Below, piece after piece: positions 51,489 to 59,659 of a stretch of 64,000 nt of DNA. The position numbers were made by a program, and so were the translations under genes. The notes beneath the pieces are model-generated. The model was not told the origin of the DNA, made no database searches, and saw only the letters and a list, made by a program, of their open reading frames with translations. Numbering within the stretch: position 1 is the first letter of the stretch; every line of letters begins with the position of its first letter. The stretch is from Acidobacteriota bacterium (GTDB lineage: Bacteria; Acidobacteriota; Terriglobia; Acidiferrales; UBA7541), in the NCBI GenBank assembly GCA_013289665.1, contig JABCZN010000014.1, positions 62,001 to 126,000 on the forward strand. Reading direction: 5' to 3'.

Positions 51489-52679
51489 ATGACCACGATG
51501 ATTGCAGATCCACCAACGAGCAAGTCGCTGGGCGTGGGGTTTGGTTCGAACCGCAGCCGGACCGCGAACTCCGAAGCCTGGAAACAAAATATTGGCAACA
51601 AGAAGGTGCCTGCGCGCCTGGCCCTTTTGCCGGAAGCGAAGCCCAACTGGCGCCGTGTCGGGTTGAGCGCCGCTGTGCAACTTGCCATCCTCGGCTTCTT
51701 CCTCATCGTTCCGATGCTCTATCCGGAACAGATGAAAACCGCCATTCAGTATTCCTATACCGCCATCGCACAGCCTGTGACGATGATTCCGGTTGCGCCT
51801 CCGCCACCGCCGCCACCCACTCCGAAAGTAAAGGCGGTTGTGCCGAAGCCGACGCCACCACCACCCCCTGAGCCGCCGAAACTGAATCCGCAGCAACCGC
51901 ACATTTTTGCCAACCTGGTGGCGCCCAAAACGTTGAAGCCCAAGGTGGACAAGGTTGAAATAAAAGATCCGGACATGTCGCCGAAGTTCGAAGCTGTGAA
52001 GATTGAAGTGAAAGAGAACGGGCCGAAGCGTCCGAAAGATGACGTGAAGGTGAACAACCTGGGTTCGGGAAGCGCGGCGCCGGCAACGGTGGTCGCTCCC
52101 GTCGAAAAGGTACAGACCGGCGGTTTCGGCGATCCGAACGGAGTGGCCGGCAAGGGCGATCCGAAGCACGCGACGAACGTGGCGCGGCTGGGCTCCCCAG
52201 CACTGCCTGGCGGCGAAGGATACGGCAACGGCACGGGCGGCAAAGAAGGGATCCGCGGCACCGTAGCCAGCACGGGATTTGGCAACGGCACCGCAATTGC
52301 TCCTACGGGCGGCGGCAAAAAGGGCTCGGTCGTCTCCACCGGCTTTGCGAATGCGGCCGACAATACGGCGGAAGCGCCAAAGAAAAAGCAGCAGAACAAC
52401 GGCCCCGCGGATAACGCTCCGACGATTATCGAAAAGCCGAAGCCGGAGTACACGGCCGAAGGGCGTTCGCTGAAGATTGAAGGCGACGTGGTTGTGGACA
52501 TGGTCTTCCTGGCCAATGGGACCGTTCAAATCAACCGCGTGGTCAGCGGCCTGGGACACGGCCTGGATGAGGCGGCGGTGCGGTCCGCGCAACAAATCAA
52601 ATTCAAGCCGGCAAAACGCGCAGGCGAATCGGTGGATTTTCCGGCTAGGGTACGTATCGAATTTCGTTTGGCCTACTGA
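51489..52679 (+). CDS. TonB-family energy transducer
   Basis: A 396-residue protein with an N-terminal cytoplasmic stretch of ~55 residues, one TM helix (VGLSAAVQLAILGFFLIVPML), a Pro-rich periplasmic spacer (PPPPPPPTPKVKAVVPKPTP) and a Gly-rich middle. The C-terminal TonB fold (about 310-396) contains IEKPKPEYTAEGRSLKIEG and VVSGLGHGLDEAAVRSAQQI. TonB couples the inner-membrane proton gradient (via ExbBD) to outer-membrane receptors. exbB and exbD are not adjacent. It is followed 13 bp later by the M48 protease gene, implying an operon. Confidence 0.88.
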   Translation: MTTMIADPPTSKSLGVGFGSNRSRTANSEAWKQNIGNKKVPARLALLPEAKPNWRRVGLSAAVQLAILGFFLIVPMLYPEQMKTAIQYSYTAIAQPVTMIPVAPPPPPPPTPKVKAVVPKPTPPPPPEPPKLNPQQPHIFANLVAPKTLKPKVDKVEIKDPDMSPKFEAVKIEVKENGPKRPKDDVKVNNLGSGSAAPATVVAPVEKVQTGGFGDPNGVAGKGDPKHATNVARLGSPALPGGEGYGNGTGGKEGIRGTVASTGFGNGTAIAPTGGGKKGSVVSTGFANAADNTAEAPKKKQQNNGPADNAPTIIEKPKPEYTAEGRSLKIEGDVVVDMVFLANGTVQINRVVSGLGHGLDEAAVRSAQQIKFKPAKRAGESVDFPARVRIEFRLAY

Positions 52680-52692
52680 AGGGGAGATTAAC

Positions 52693-54390
52693 ATGCGAAA
52701 GTTGTCGAATTACATGCTCGTGCTTGCTCTCGGCGCATACGCCGGCACGATTGCCTCCGCCGCGCCGGCTCCCGATGCGGATCAACCGCGCACGATGGAG
52801 CAGGTGGTGGATCGGATCACCAGCAACGAGCAGAAGCTCTACGGCCAAATCCGCAATTACTCTCCGCTGGTGGAGACGTATATCCAGAATTTGAAGCCGG
52901 ACAAGGACCTGGGCCAGGTGCCGGCCGGGGACAAGTATTTCCTGGGCCGCGCCAACTTTGCGAAGGGTGTGAGCCTGGTGCCCCTGACCGAAACCTCGAA
53001 CCGGGGGAAGCGGGCGTTCGCGTCCATCGGCAACTTCTTCAGCTTCGCGATGCAGTTCCTGCCGGACGGCTTTCTGCAGATGATCTTCATTGATACCAGC
53101 GGGTTCGACCGGCAGCACTACAAGTTCGATTACGTGCGCCGCGAATTCCTGGGGGAAGTGCGCTGCCTGGTGTTTGACGTGACGCCGCTGGAAAAGAAGA
53201 ACGGCGGACGCTTCCTGGGCCGCATCTGGGTGGAGGATCAGGACTATCACATCGTGCGCTTCAACGGCGCTTACAGCGGGAACGGCCACTCCAGCTGGTA
53301 TTTCCACTTCGATAGCTGGCGCACCAACGTGCAGCCGGGGCTGTGGATGCCGACGTTTATCTACAGCGAAGAAAAGGACTTGCACTACGCCATTTCAAAG
53401 AAGCTGGACTTCAAGGCGCAGACCCGCCTGTGGGGTTATAACCTCGGCGGCGCTTCTCAGGAGCAGGAGTTGAGCAAGATCCTGGTCGAGACGCCAATGC
53501 AGGACGACACCAAGACCGCCAACGACCTGACGCCCATCCAAGCGCAACGCTCCTGGGATCGCCAGGCGGAAGACAACATCGCGGACCGCCTGGAGCGCAT
53601 TGGACTGATGGCGCCGAAGGGCGAAGTCGATAAGGTGCTGGACACCGTCATCAACAACCTGGAAGTGACCAACAATATTGACGTGGAACCGGAAGTGCGC
53701 TGCCGCGTGCTGATGACCTCCACTCTGGAATCCTTCACGCTGGGCCACACGATTGTGCTGAGCCGCGGCTTGATTGACGTCCTGCCGGACGAAGCCAGCC
53801 TGGCAACGATGCTGGCGCATGAACTGGGCCACGTGGTGCTGGGCCACCGGCTGGATACACAGTTTGCGTTCTTCGACCAGTTGCTGGTGGAAGATAAGGA
53901 CACGTTCCGCCACTTTGGTTTCCAGCGCACGTCGGATGAGGAAGCTCAGGCCAATGCGAAGGCTCTCCAGATCCTGAACAACTCGCCCTACAAGAATCAA
54001 CTGGGGAACGCGGGGCTGTTCCTGCAGGCTCTCGACAGCCGCCAGAAGGAAATTCCGAACCTGATCAGCGGACACCTGGGAAATCGCGTGCCGCAAATCA
54101 ACGACCTGAAATCCACCATGCCTGCGGACCCGAAGCAGAACCCGCAGAAAATCGCCGCCCTGCCCATCGGCGGCCGCGTGAAGATCGATCCGTGGAACGA
54201 CAAGTTAGAACTCATCAAGAGCAAACCCGTGGGCACGGTGGCGGAACGCGAGAAGATGCCTTTCGAGGTCACTCCGTTTATGCCTTACCTGATGCGCTAC
54301 GGCGCCGACGCTTCCAAGCCAGTGGCAGCCAGCACGACACCTCCACAGGACGTGAAGCCGGGTGAAGCTCCAGACCCGACCAAGCCGTAA
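52693..54390 (+). CDS. Exported M48-family zinc metalloprotease with LolA-like N-domain
   Basis: About 565 residues from ATG 52693, with GGGGAGATTAAC upstream; a longer frame runs back into tonB but is a shadow. The signal peptide is YMLVLALGAYAGTIASAA. Residues ~40-280 look like an outer-membrane lipoprotein-sorting-type beta fold (VRREFLGEVRCLVFDVTP, RIWVEDQDYHIVRFNG). The protease centre is HELGHVVLGH with His376, Glu377 and His380, and a likely Glu ligand in DEEAQANAKAL. The family degrades misfolded envelope proteins. Gene order suggests co-transcription with tonB. An excellent terminator follows at 54416. Confidence 0.85.
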   Translation: MRKLSNYMLVLALGAYAGTIASAAPAPDADQPRTMEQVVDRITSNEQKLYGQIRNYSPLVETYIQNLKPDKDLGQVPAGDKYFLGRANFAKGVSLVPLTETSNRGKRAFASIGNFFSFAMQFLPDGFLQMIFIDTSGFDRQHYKFDYVRREFLGEVRCLVFDVTPLEKKNGGRFLGRIWVEDQDYHIVRFNGAYSGNGHSSWYFHFDSWRTNVQPGLWMPTFIYSEEKDLHYAISKKLDFKAQTRLWGYNLGGASQEQELSKILVETPMQDDTKTANDLTPIQAQRSWDRQAEDNIADRLERIGLMAPKGEVDKVLDTVINNLEVTNNIDVEPEVRCRVLMTSTLESFTLGHTIVLSRGLIDVLPDEASLATMLAHELGHVVLGHRLDTQFAFFDQLLVEDKDTFRHFGFQRTSDEEAQANAKALQILNNSPYKNQLGNAGLFLQALDSRQKEIPNLISGHLGNRVPQINDLKSTMPADPKQNPQKIAALPIGGRVKIDPWNDKLELIKSKPVGTVAEREKMPFEVTPFMPYLMRYGADASKPVAASTTPPQDVKPGEAPDPTKP

Positions 54391-54415
54391 CGATTCTTAC
54401 CGAGACCTGAAACTG

Positions 54416-54447
54416 AAAAGCCCCCAGTTCGGGGGCTTTTTCTTTTT
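54416..54447 (+). terminator. Rho-independent terminator after the M48 protease gene
   Basis: AAAAGCCCCC and GGGGGCTTTT form a perfect 10-bp stem with a five-base loop (AGTTC), followed by a T-rich run. It lies about 26 bases after the stop codon. The A-rich 5' arm means it can also act for the convergent minus-strand gene ending at 54529. Confidence 0.92.
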
Positions 54448-54528
54448 GATACCAGGGTTCAGCCACCCGCCGGGAAGCTCGCCCACGACCGGTCTGACCG
54501 ATGGCCGATCTCGTACCCGCCAGCCCGC

Positions 54529-56640
54529 CTAGTGGATGAACACATCTGCTGTGCCTCTCTGAAGCAAATCAGCAAATTGTGCGGCGGCCACGGGCTGGCT
54601 GAAGTAGAAGCCTTGCGCTTCGTCACAGTCGAGGCCCTGGAGAACCATTAGCTCTTCCAGCGTTTCCACACCCTCGGCAACGACCCGCAACCTGAGGCTT
54701 TGGCCCATGGCGATGACCGCTCTAACGATGGTGGACTCGTCGGGGTCGGCAGTGTCCTGATGGATGAACGACTTGTCGATCTTGAGGGCATCAATAGGAA
54801 ACTTTCGAAGATAGCTCAGGCTGGAATAGCCGGTGCCGAAATCATCAACGGCAAGGCGTACTCCCATCGCCTTGAGCTCCAGCAGCACGGCGGCCGCGGA
54901 TTCGGCATCCTCCATCAGGACGCCCTCGGTGAGCTCGAGTTCGAGATATCGGGCCGGCAAGCCCGTTTCCGAGAGTATCGTCCGGACACCTTCGACAAAG
55001 CCTTTATCGCGGAACTCGACGGCGGAAACGTTGACGGCAATCGGCAATAGCGGGAGACCCGCGTCCTGCCAGGCGCGCGCCTGCCGGCACGCTTCGCGCA
55101 GCACCCAACGGCCAATCGGGAGAATGAGGCCACAATCTTCGGCGATGGGCACGAACTGGGTGGGAGGTACGAGCCCGCGATCGGGCTGCTGCCAGCGGAT
55201 TAATGCCTCCGCTCCGCTGATCTCACCCGTCAGGAGATTTACTTTCGGCTGATAATGCAGCAGAAACTCCTTTCGCTCGAGGGCGCAACGCAGGCCGCCC
55301 TCCAGAGACTGCCGCTCTACGGCCTTCAAATTCATGTCCGGCTTGAAAAACTGGAAATTATTCCGCCCGTGCTCCTTGGCGTGGTGCATGGCCGTATCCG
55401 CAGCCTTGATGAGCATTTCGGCGTCGCTTCCGTCCGCCGGGTAAATACTGATGCCGATGCTGCCATCGATATGCAAATCGTGTCCTCCAAGGAGGTGCGG
55501 CGCGCTGAGCGAATGAAGCAATTTCTGCGCGCTGGTGGCCGCGTCTTCAGGACGCGCAAGCTCGGAAAGCAGGATCACGAATTCATCTCCGCCCTGGCGG
55601 CTGACAGTGTCCGAACTACGGACGCTTCCGAGTAATCGCTTTGAAACGGACTGCAAAAGCTCGTCGCCGATGGCATGTCCCAGCGAGTCATTGATGTATT
55701 GCAGCCGATCCAGATCCAGAAAAATTATGGCAACATGCTTTTTTTGCCGGCGAGCTACGGCAATTGACTGGGTAATCCGGTCGTTGAGCAACAGGCGATT
55801 CGGCAGACTGGTGAGAAGATCGTGCTGCGCAGAGTGGGTCATCTGGATGGACATGGCCCGCGCCGCGCTCACATCATGGAAAACGATCACCGCTCCAATC
55901 ACCCGGCCTGCCCGGTCGTGGATCGGCGCGGCGGAATCTTCAATAGAGGATTCAAATCCGTCGCGGCGAACGAGAACGCAATTCACCGTCAGTCCCACGG
56001 TCCTATTTTGCTCGACGGCCATCTCCATCGGGTTTCGAGCGGTCTTCCGCGAGACGCCGTCGATGATTCGGAAGACTTCGGCGAGTGGTTTGCCAGTGGC
56101 TTCCTCGCGGCACCAACCGGTCATGGTCTCGGCAACGAGATTGAGATAGGTGACCTCGCCGGAAATGTCTGTGCAGAGAACGGCGTCACCAATCGAGTTT
56201 AGGGTGACCTCGGCGCGTTCTCTTTCCAGGTACAGGGCGTCCGCGGCGGCCTTGCGTTCGATGGCGTTGCGCACCGCGCGCGACAGCGAAAAGTCGTCGA
56301 GGTGACCCGGCAGGAGATAATCCTGCGCACCCCGCGCCACGGCTTCTTTCGCGAGGGCTTCGTTGTCATTGCCGCCGAGGATCAGAATCGGGATATCGGG
56401 CGTGGCGGCATACAGCTTGTCAAACGTCAGGAGACTGCGACTGTCGGGCGGGGGCAACTCCAGCAAGATCGCATCAATACCTTTTTTGACCAGGCGCTCA
56501 AGGCCCGCAGAAAGCTGGCGCACCCATTCGACTTCGAACGAACCGCCGCTTGCCGAGGCGAGCGCTCCGCAAATATTGTTTGCGCCGTCGGGGTCGTCTT
56601 GAATCAGAAGTATTCTGGGGGCTGGGATACGTGCGGTCAT
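54529..56640 (-). CDS. Receiver-PAS-GGDEF-EAL c-di-GMP protein
   Basis: About 703 residues from ATG 56640; a TTG five codons upstream is less likely. An N-terminal receiver-like domain (about 8-125) has Asp15-Asp16, but the usual phospho-Asp is Glu61 (AILLELPPPDS) and the conserved Lys is Pro (DYLLPGH). A PAS domain (about 145-265) contains GEVTYLNLVAETMTGW. GGDEF is intact (RQGGDEFVILL), with an RxxD inhibitory site (RSSD) five residues before. EAL is intact (GAEALIRWQ; later DDFGTGYSSLSYL). Both cyclase and phosphodiesterase activities are possible. The receiver is probably not phosphorylated. Monocistronic by appearance. Confidence 0.88.
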   Translation of the reverse strand: MTARIPAPRILLIQDDPDGANNICGALASASGGSFEVEWVRQLSAGLERLVKKGIDAILLELPPPDSRSLLTFDKLYAATPDIPILILGGNDNEALAKEAVARGAQDYLLPGHLDDFSLSRAVRNAIERKAAADALYLERERAEVTLNSIGDAVLCTDISGEVTYLNLVAETMTGWCREEATGKPLAEVFRIIDGVSRKTARNPMEMAVEQNRTVGLTVNCVLVRRDGFESSIEDSAAPIHDRAGRVIGAVIVFHDVSAARAMSIQMTHSAQHDLLTSLPNRLLLNDRITQSIAVARRQKKHVAIIFLDLDRLQYINDSLGHAIGDELLQSVSKRLLGSVRSSDTVSRQGGDEFVILLSELARPEDAATSAQKLLHSLSAPHLLGGHDLHIDGSIGISIYPADGSDAEMLIKAADTAMHHAKEHGRNNFQFFKPDMNLKAVERQSLEGGLRCALERKEFLLHYQPKVNLLTGEISGAEALIRWQQPDRGLVPPTQFVPIAEDCGLILPIGRWVLREACRQARAWQDAGLPLLPIAVNVSAVEFRDKGFVEGVRTILSETGLPARYLELELTEGVLMEDAESAAAVLLELKAMGVRLAVDDFGTGYSSLSYLRKFPIDALKIDKSFIHQDTADPDESTIVRAVIAMGQSLRLRVVAEGVETLEELMVLQGLDCDEAQGFYFSQPVAAAQFADLLQRGTADVFIH

Positions 56641-56773
56641 TGTGTGCCAGAGCAAGCCTCAGTAAATCAGTTCACCATGTCGTGCTGATCGTCTACTGCG
56701 CCCAACTGCACAAAACCCCAAGTATCAGAGTGTTTTAACCCGGAGCATTCTGGAAGGAGCTTCTCCGCAATCA

Positions 56774-57046
56774 TCATCGCTGCACGATGGGCCCCGGTTC
56801 CAGTTGAAACCATTCTTGCAATGCGGGGACATCGCGAAACGTCTTGGAATTCACTTTCCCGGGAACCCCGACCCAATACACGGTCACGCTGTTTGTCACG
56901 GTGTCGATGCACATGCGCTGATGCGTGTCCCTGGCCATAGGTGGTGAGCTTTTCCTGAGCCATTGGACTGTTCCTTCCCTCAATCCCATCTCTGCGACGA
57001 ACCCGCCCGCCCTGGCGGCAGTTTTAAACGCTTCGATCTTCATCAT
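56774..57046 (-). CDS. Small hypothetical protein (90 aa)
   Basis: A 90-residue soluble protein (MMKIEAFKTAARAGGFVAEM at the start; VTNSVTVYWVGVPGKVNS and ALQEWFQLEPGP later). No family is recognised. AAGGAAG lies seven bases before two adjacent ATG codons, so translation is likely. It has no operon partner and may be a short regulatory or stress protein; nothing more can be said. Confidence 0.6.
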   Translation of the reverse strand: MMKIEAFKTAARAGGFVAEMGLREGTVQWLRKSSPPMARDTHQRMCIDTVTNSVTVYWVGVPGKVNSKTFRDVPALQEWFQLEPGPIVQR

Positions 57047-57370
57047 GATTTCTTCCTTGTGTGGTCATTTACTCCTGAACTATCTCTACTTCGCCAGAAA
57101 TAATATCCCCGGAACTGATTCATCGCTGTTCCCTTCCGAACAATTAGTACCAGGAGTACTACTGCGGGATCGATAATAATTAGAAGTTACAGAGAAACAC
57201 GAATACTGTTTGGCGGGGCCGGAGCGCTATTTGCGGACAGTTCATCTGTACTTCCACGCCTTCCGTTACCAGCGGCGGCAGACCAGTCACGGCCAACGCA
57301 GAGTTCCTGGTGCGGCATCAACATCCCATCTGCTAACCTTCGTCTGCGCCACCCACTGCAATCTTGCACG
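57047..57370. other. Gene-free intergenic stretch
   Basis: No gene, hairpin or RNA was recognised between two minus-strand genes. An AT-richer patch (57165-57185) may be part of a promoter for the small gene. Confidence 0.4.
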
Positions 57371-58798
57371 TCACTTTGCCGTTGAAAGCGTTTTCAGGAA
57401 GCGGTAGCCGAACTCGACGCCGTCGTAGAAATCCTCGACCGCCACGCGCTCGTCCTTGCCATGCGAGCGATGGTCTTCCATGTCGAAAAACATGCAGGCG
57501 ATGCCATATGTGGGAATGCCGGCGATGCGAAGATATTTGCCGTCGGTGGCGCCGGTGGACATCGTCGGGACTATCGGCACTCCGGGCCACATCGTGGCAA
57601 GCGTGCGGTCAAGAGCGCTGGTTACTTCCGGAAGGAGCGGGGACGGCGGAACCGTAACTATGGGGACAATTTTCCCATCCACTGTTTTCTGAGGGACGAC
57701 GGTGATGCTTAGTTTTCCGTCCGCCACGACCCGCTCGAGAGACTTGCGGACGTTCTCCGGATCCTCGCCAGGGAAAATGCGGCAGTTGACGTTGGCGCGC
57801 GCCATTTGCGGAAGGGCGTTTGGCGCGTGGCCGCCGGAAAGCATGGTAGCAACACAGGTGGTGTGCAGAAGCGAATTGTAATAGGGATTGTTCGAGAGCC
57901 GCTTGATCGAATCGGGATCGGCAGGTTCTTTCGCGGCGCCGCGAAGATCGGCGGCCAACTGGCCGTTGGTGAGCGTTGCGGCGTGCGCAAAATAATTGCG
58001 CGTAATCTCGTTGATCTCGACGGGGAACGAAAAGGATTGGACCTTCAACAGTGCGACAGCGAGCTCGTAAATGGCATTTTCCGCGCCGGGAACCGAGCTG
58101 TGGCCGCCCGGGTTTCTGGTCTCGAATCGGAAGTCCGCGTAAACTTTTTCGCTGGCCTGCATGCCGGCGAGCACCCGCTTCCCTTTCAGCTTTTCAAATT
58201 CGCCGCCGTCGAGATTGATGCAGAATTCCGCGTCAATCCAATCGCGATGCTCCTTGATCAGCCAGTCAATGCCGTTGAAATCGCCGCCTTCTTCGTCAGC
58301 GGTGAGCGCAAGAATCAAATCGCGGTCCGGAACGAAGCCCTCGCGTTTCAGGCGGAGAAAGCTTTCGACCAGGATGGCGTCGCCTTCCTTCATGTCCTGC
58401 GTGCCGCGGCCGTAAAAATAGCCGTCTTTTTCGATGAATTGGAAGGGATCCACGGACCAGTCTTCGCGGCGGGCTTCCACCACGTCGAGATGTCCGATGA
58501 AAAGGATGGGATTTCTCTGGCCGGAGCCGTGGTAGCGAACGACGAGATTTTTCTTGCGATCGTTCGGGCCAGCGACGCTGACGTCTTTCGCGGAGAAGCC
58601 GGCCGCGAGCAGCCGCTTGGCCATGGCTTCCGAGGCTTCTGTGACGCTGCCAACGGAATCGCTGGTGTTGGTTTCGATCAATTGCTGAAAGATCGCTCGA
58701 GCTTCCGTATTGACTGCTGGGTCGCTCTGCGCAACGAGCGATCCCGGAAGGGCCGCAGCACCACACAGTATCGCCGCCAAGCCGAGACCTCGGGTCAT
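57371..58798 (-). CDS. Exported M20/M28-type zinc carboxypeptidase
   Basis: A 475-residue protein with a short signal peptide (GLAAILCGAAALPGSLVAQ). Metal and catalytic residues of the M20 family are visible: His and Asp in FIGHLDVV, Asp in GRGTQDMKEG, the Glu pair in TADEEGGDF, Asp in INLDGGEF, and a late His in RSHGKDERV. The dimerisation domain (about 215-345) includes RNPGGHSSVP. Such enzymes remove C-terminal or dipeptide residues. It is exported, so peptide scavenging is likely. GGGAGAAG lies before the ATG. It is divergent from the Dabb gene. Confidence 0.88.
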   Translation of the reverse strand: MTRGLGLAAILCGAAALPGSLVAQSDPAVNTEARAIFQQLIETNTSDSVGSVTEASEAMAKRLLAAGFSAKDVSVAGPNDRKKNLVVRYHGSGQRNPILFIGHLDVVEARREDWSVDPFQFIEKDGYFYGRGTQDMKEGDAILVESFLRLKREGFVPDRDLILALTADEEGGDFNGIDWLIKEHRDWIDAEFCINLDGGEFEKLKGKRVLAGMQASEKVYADFRFETRNPGGHSSVPGAENAIYELAVALLKVQSFSFPVEINEITRNYFAHAATLTNGQLAADLRGAAKEPADPDSIKRLSNNPYYNSLLHTTCVATMLSGGHAPNALPQMARANVNCRIFPGEDPENVRKSLERVVADGKLSITVVPQKTVDGKIVPIVTVPPSPLLPEVTSALDRTLATMWPGVPIVPTMSTGATDGKYLRIAGIPTYGIACMFFDMEDHRSHGKDERVAVEDFYDGVEFGYRFLKTLSTAK

Positions 58799-58927
58799 TC
58801 GCTTCTCCCTGTAAATGAAGAACTCAGCCTAACGGCAAATCCCGTGCTCCGTCAAATTAGAGGCGGGTTGCCGGTATAACGCAGAGTCGAATAGACTGGC
58901 AGAGTTGCCCATACGAGGAGGACTTTT

Positions 58928-59341
58928 ATGGATTCGCGCAAGCGCCGCTGGATCGAAGCTGGAATGGGAATCTCGTTGTTTCTGGCGGGAAGCGTGGCCG
59001 GAAGCGCGCTGACACAGAAGGTTTCGGCCGTGAATCGCTTCGGCCAGCCGAAGACCGTCATTCATGTGGTCGCTTACAAATTCCGCGACGCCACTTCCCA
59101 GAACGATCAGGAGCAGGCCATCAACGGCATCCGCGACATGGCAGCGAAAATTCCCGGAATCAGGAATATCTGGCTGAAGACCGAGCGGAACCAGATGCGG
59201 GACTGGAGCGGGGTGTACGTGATTGAATTCACTAGCGCCGAAGCGGCCGCCGATTATGCGGAAAGCCCGCTGCACGAAACGTGGCGCAAGAAGTGGGAGG
59301 CGCTGCGCGAGACAAGCGTTTCGTTTCAGATTTCGAATTGA
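58928..59341 (+). CDS. Exported Dabb (stress-responsive A/B barrel) domain protein
   Basis: A 137-residue protein with a basic N-terminus followed by AGMGISLFLAGSVAGSALTQ, a signal or Tat-like anchor (RKRRW near the start). The Dabb domain begins VIHVVAYKFRDATS and includes MAAKIPGIRNIWLKTE and GVYVIEFTSAEAAADYAES. The domain forms dimeric ferredoxin-like barrels; function in bacteria is unclear. GAGGAGG lies eight bases before the ATG, a very strong ribosome site. Confidence 0.8.
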   Translation: MDSRKRRWIEAGMGISLFLAGSVAGSALTQKVSAVNRFGQPKTVIHVVAYKFRDATSQNDQEQAINGIRDMAAKIPGIRNIWLKTERNQMRDWSGVYVIEFTSAEAAADYAESPLHETWRKKWEALRETSVSFQISN

Positions 59342-59395
59342 GCTGCAGTTGCCGCGAATGATCAATTGCTCTCTTTTCAAATGTCTGAAAAAACT

Positions 59396-59509
59396 TGTCA
59401 TCCCGAGGGGCACGTAGTTTGCGCCCCGAAGGACCTCAACTCAAGCGCCTTCGACAATCTAAACGTTGAGGTCCTTCGGCTATCCATATCGGATAGCCTC
59501 AGGATGACA
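59396..59509. repeat. Nested palindromic intergenic element
   Basis: The outer arms are TGTCATCCCGAGG at 59396-59408 and CCTCAGGATGACA at 59497-59509, with one mismatch. The inner arms are CGAAGGACCTCAAC at 59427-59440 and GTTGAGGTCCTTCG at 59465-59478, a perfect 14-bp match. The TGTCATCC/AGGATGACA ends resemble a dispersed intergenic element I recall from Acidobacteriota. No open frame crosses it. Confidence 0.8.
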
Positions 59510-59560
59510 TTTTCTGCGTGGTGTTCAACTTCCAATCATGTTCAGTTCTGAGGAGTCGCG

Positions 59561-59644
59561 TTAATCTTCTTTCTCGCGGACGATGCCAGATTTGCGGCGG
59601 AGGAAGGAATCCATTCAGGTGTCTGGAAACACGCGCCGGCCAAC
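59561..59644 (-). pseudogene. 3' remnant of a duplicated SDR gene
   Basis: Read on the minus strand: VGRRVFPDT, an in-frame stop, then MDSFLRRKSGIVREKED and TAA. This matches the C-terminus of the intact SDR protein at 60938-61810 (IGRRILPDTLMDSFLRRKFGIVREEDE, quoted in two parts: IGRRILPDTL and MDSFLRRKFGIVREEDE). A Leu codon has become TGA. The fragment begins 15 bases after the stop codon of the Cys/Met PLP gene. It shows that two related SDR genes, or a duplication, once lay here. Confidence 0.8.
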
Positions 59645-59659
59645 GCGCGGCGCTCCTTC

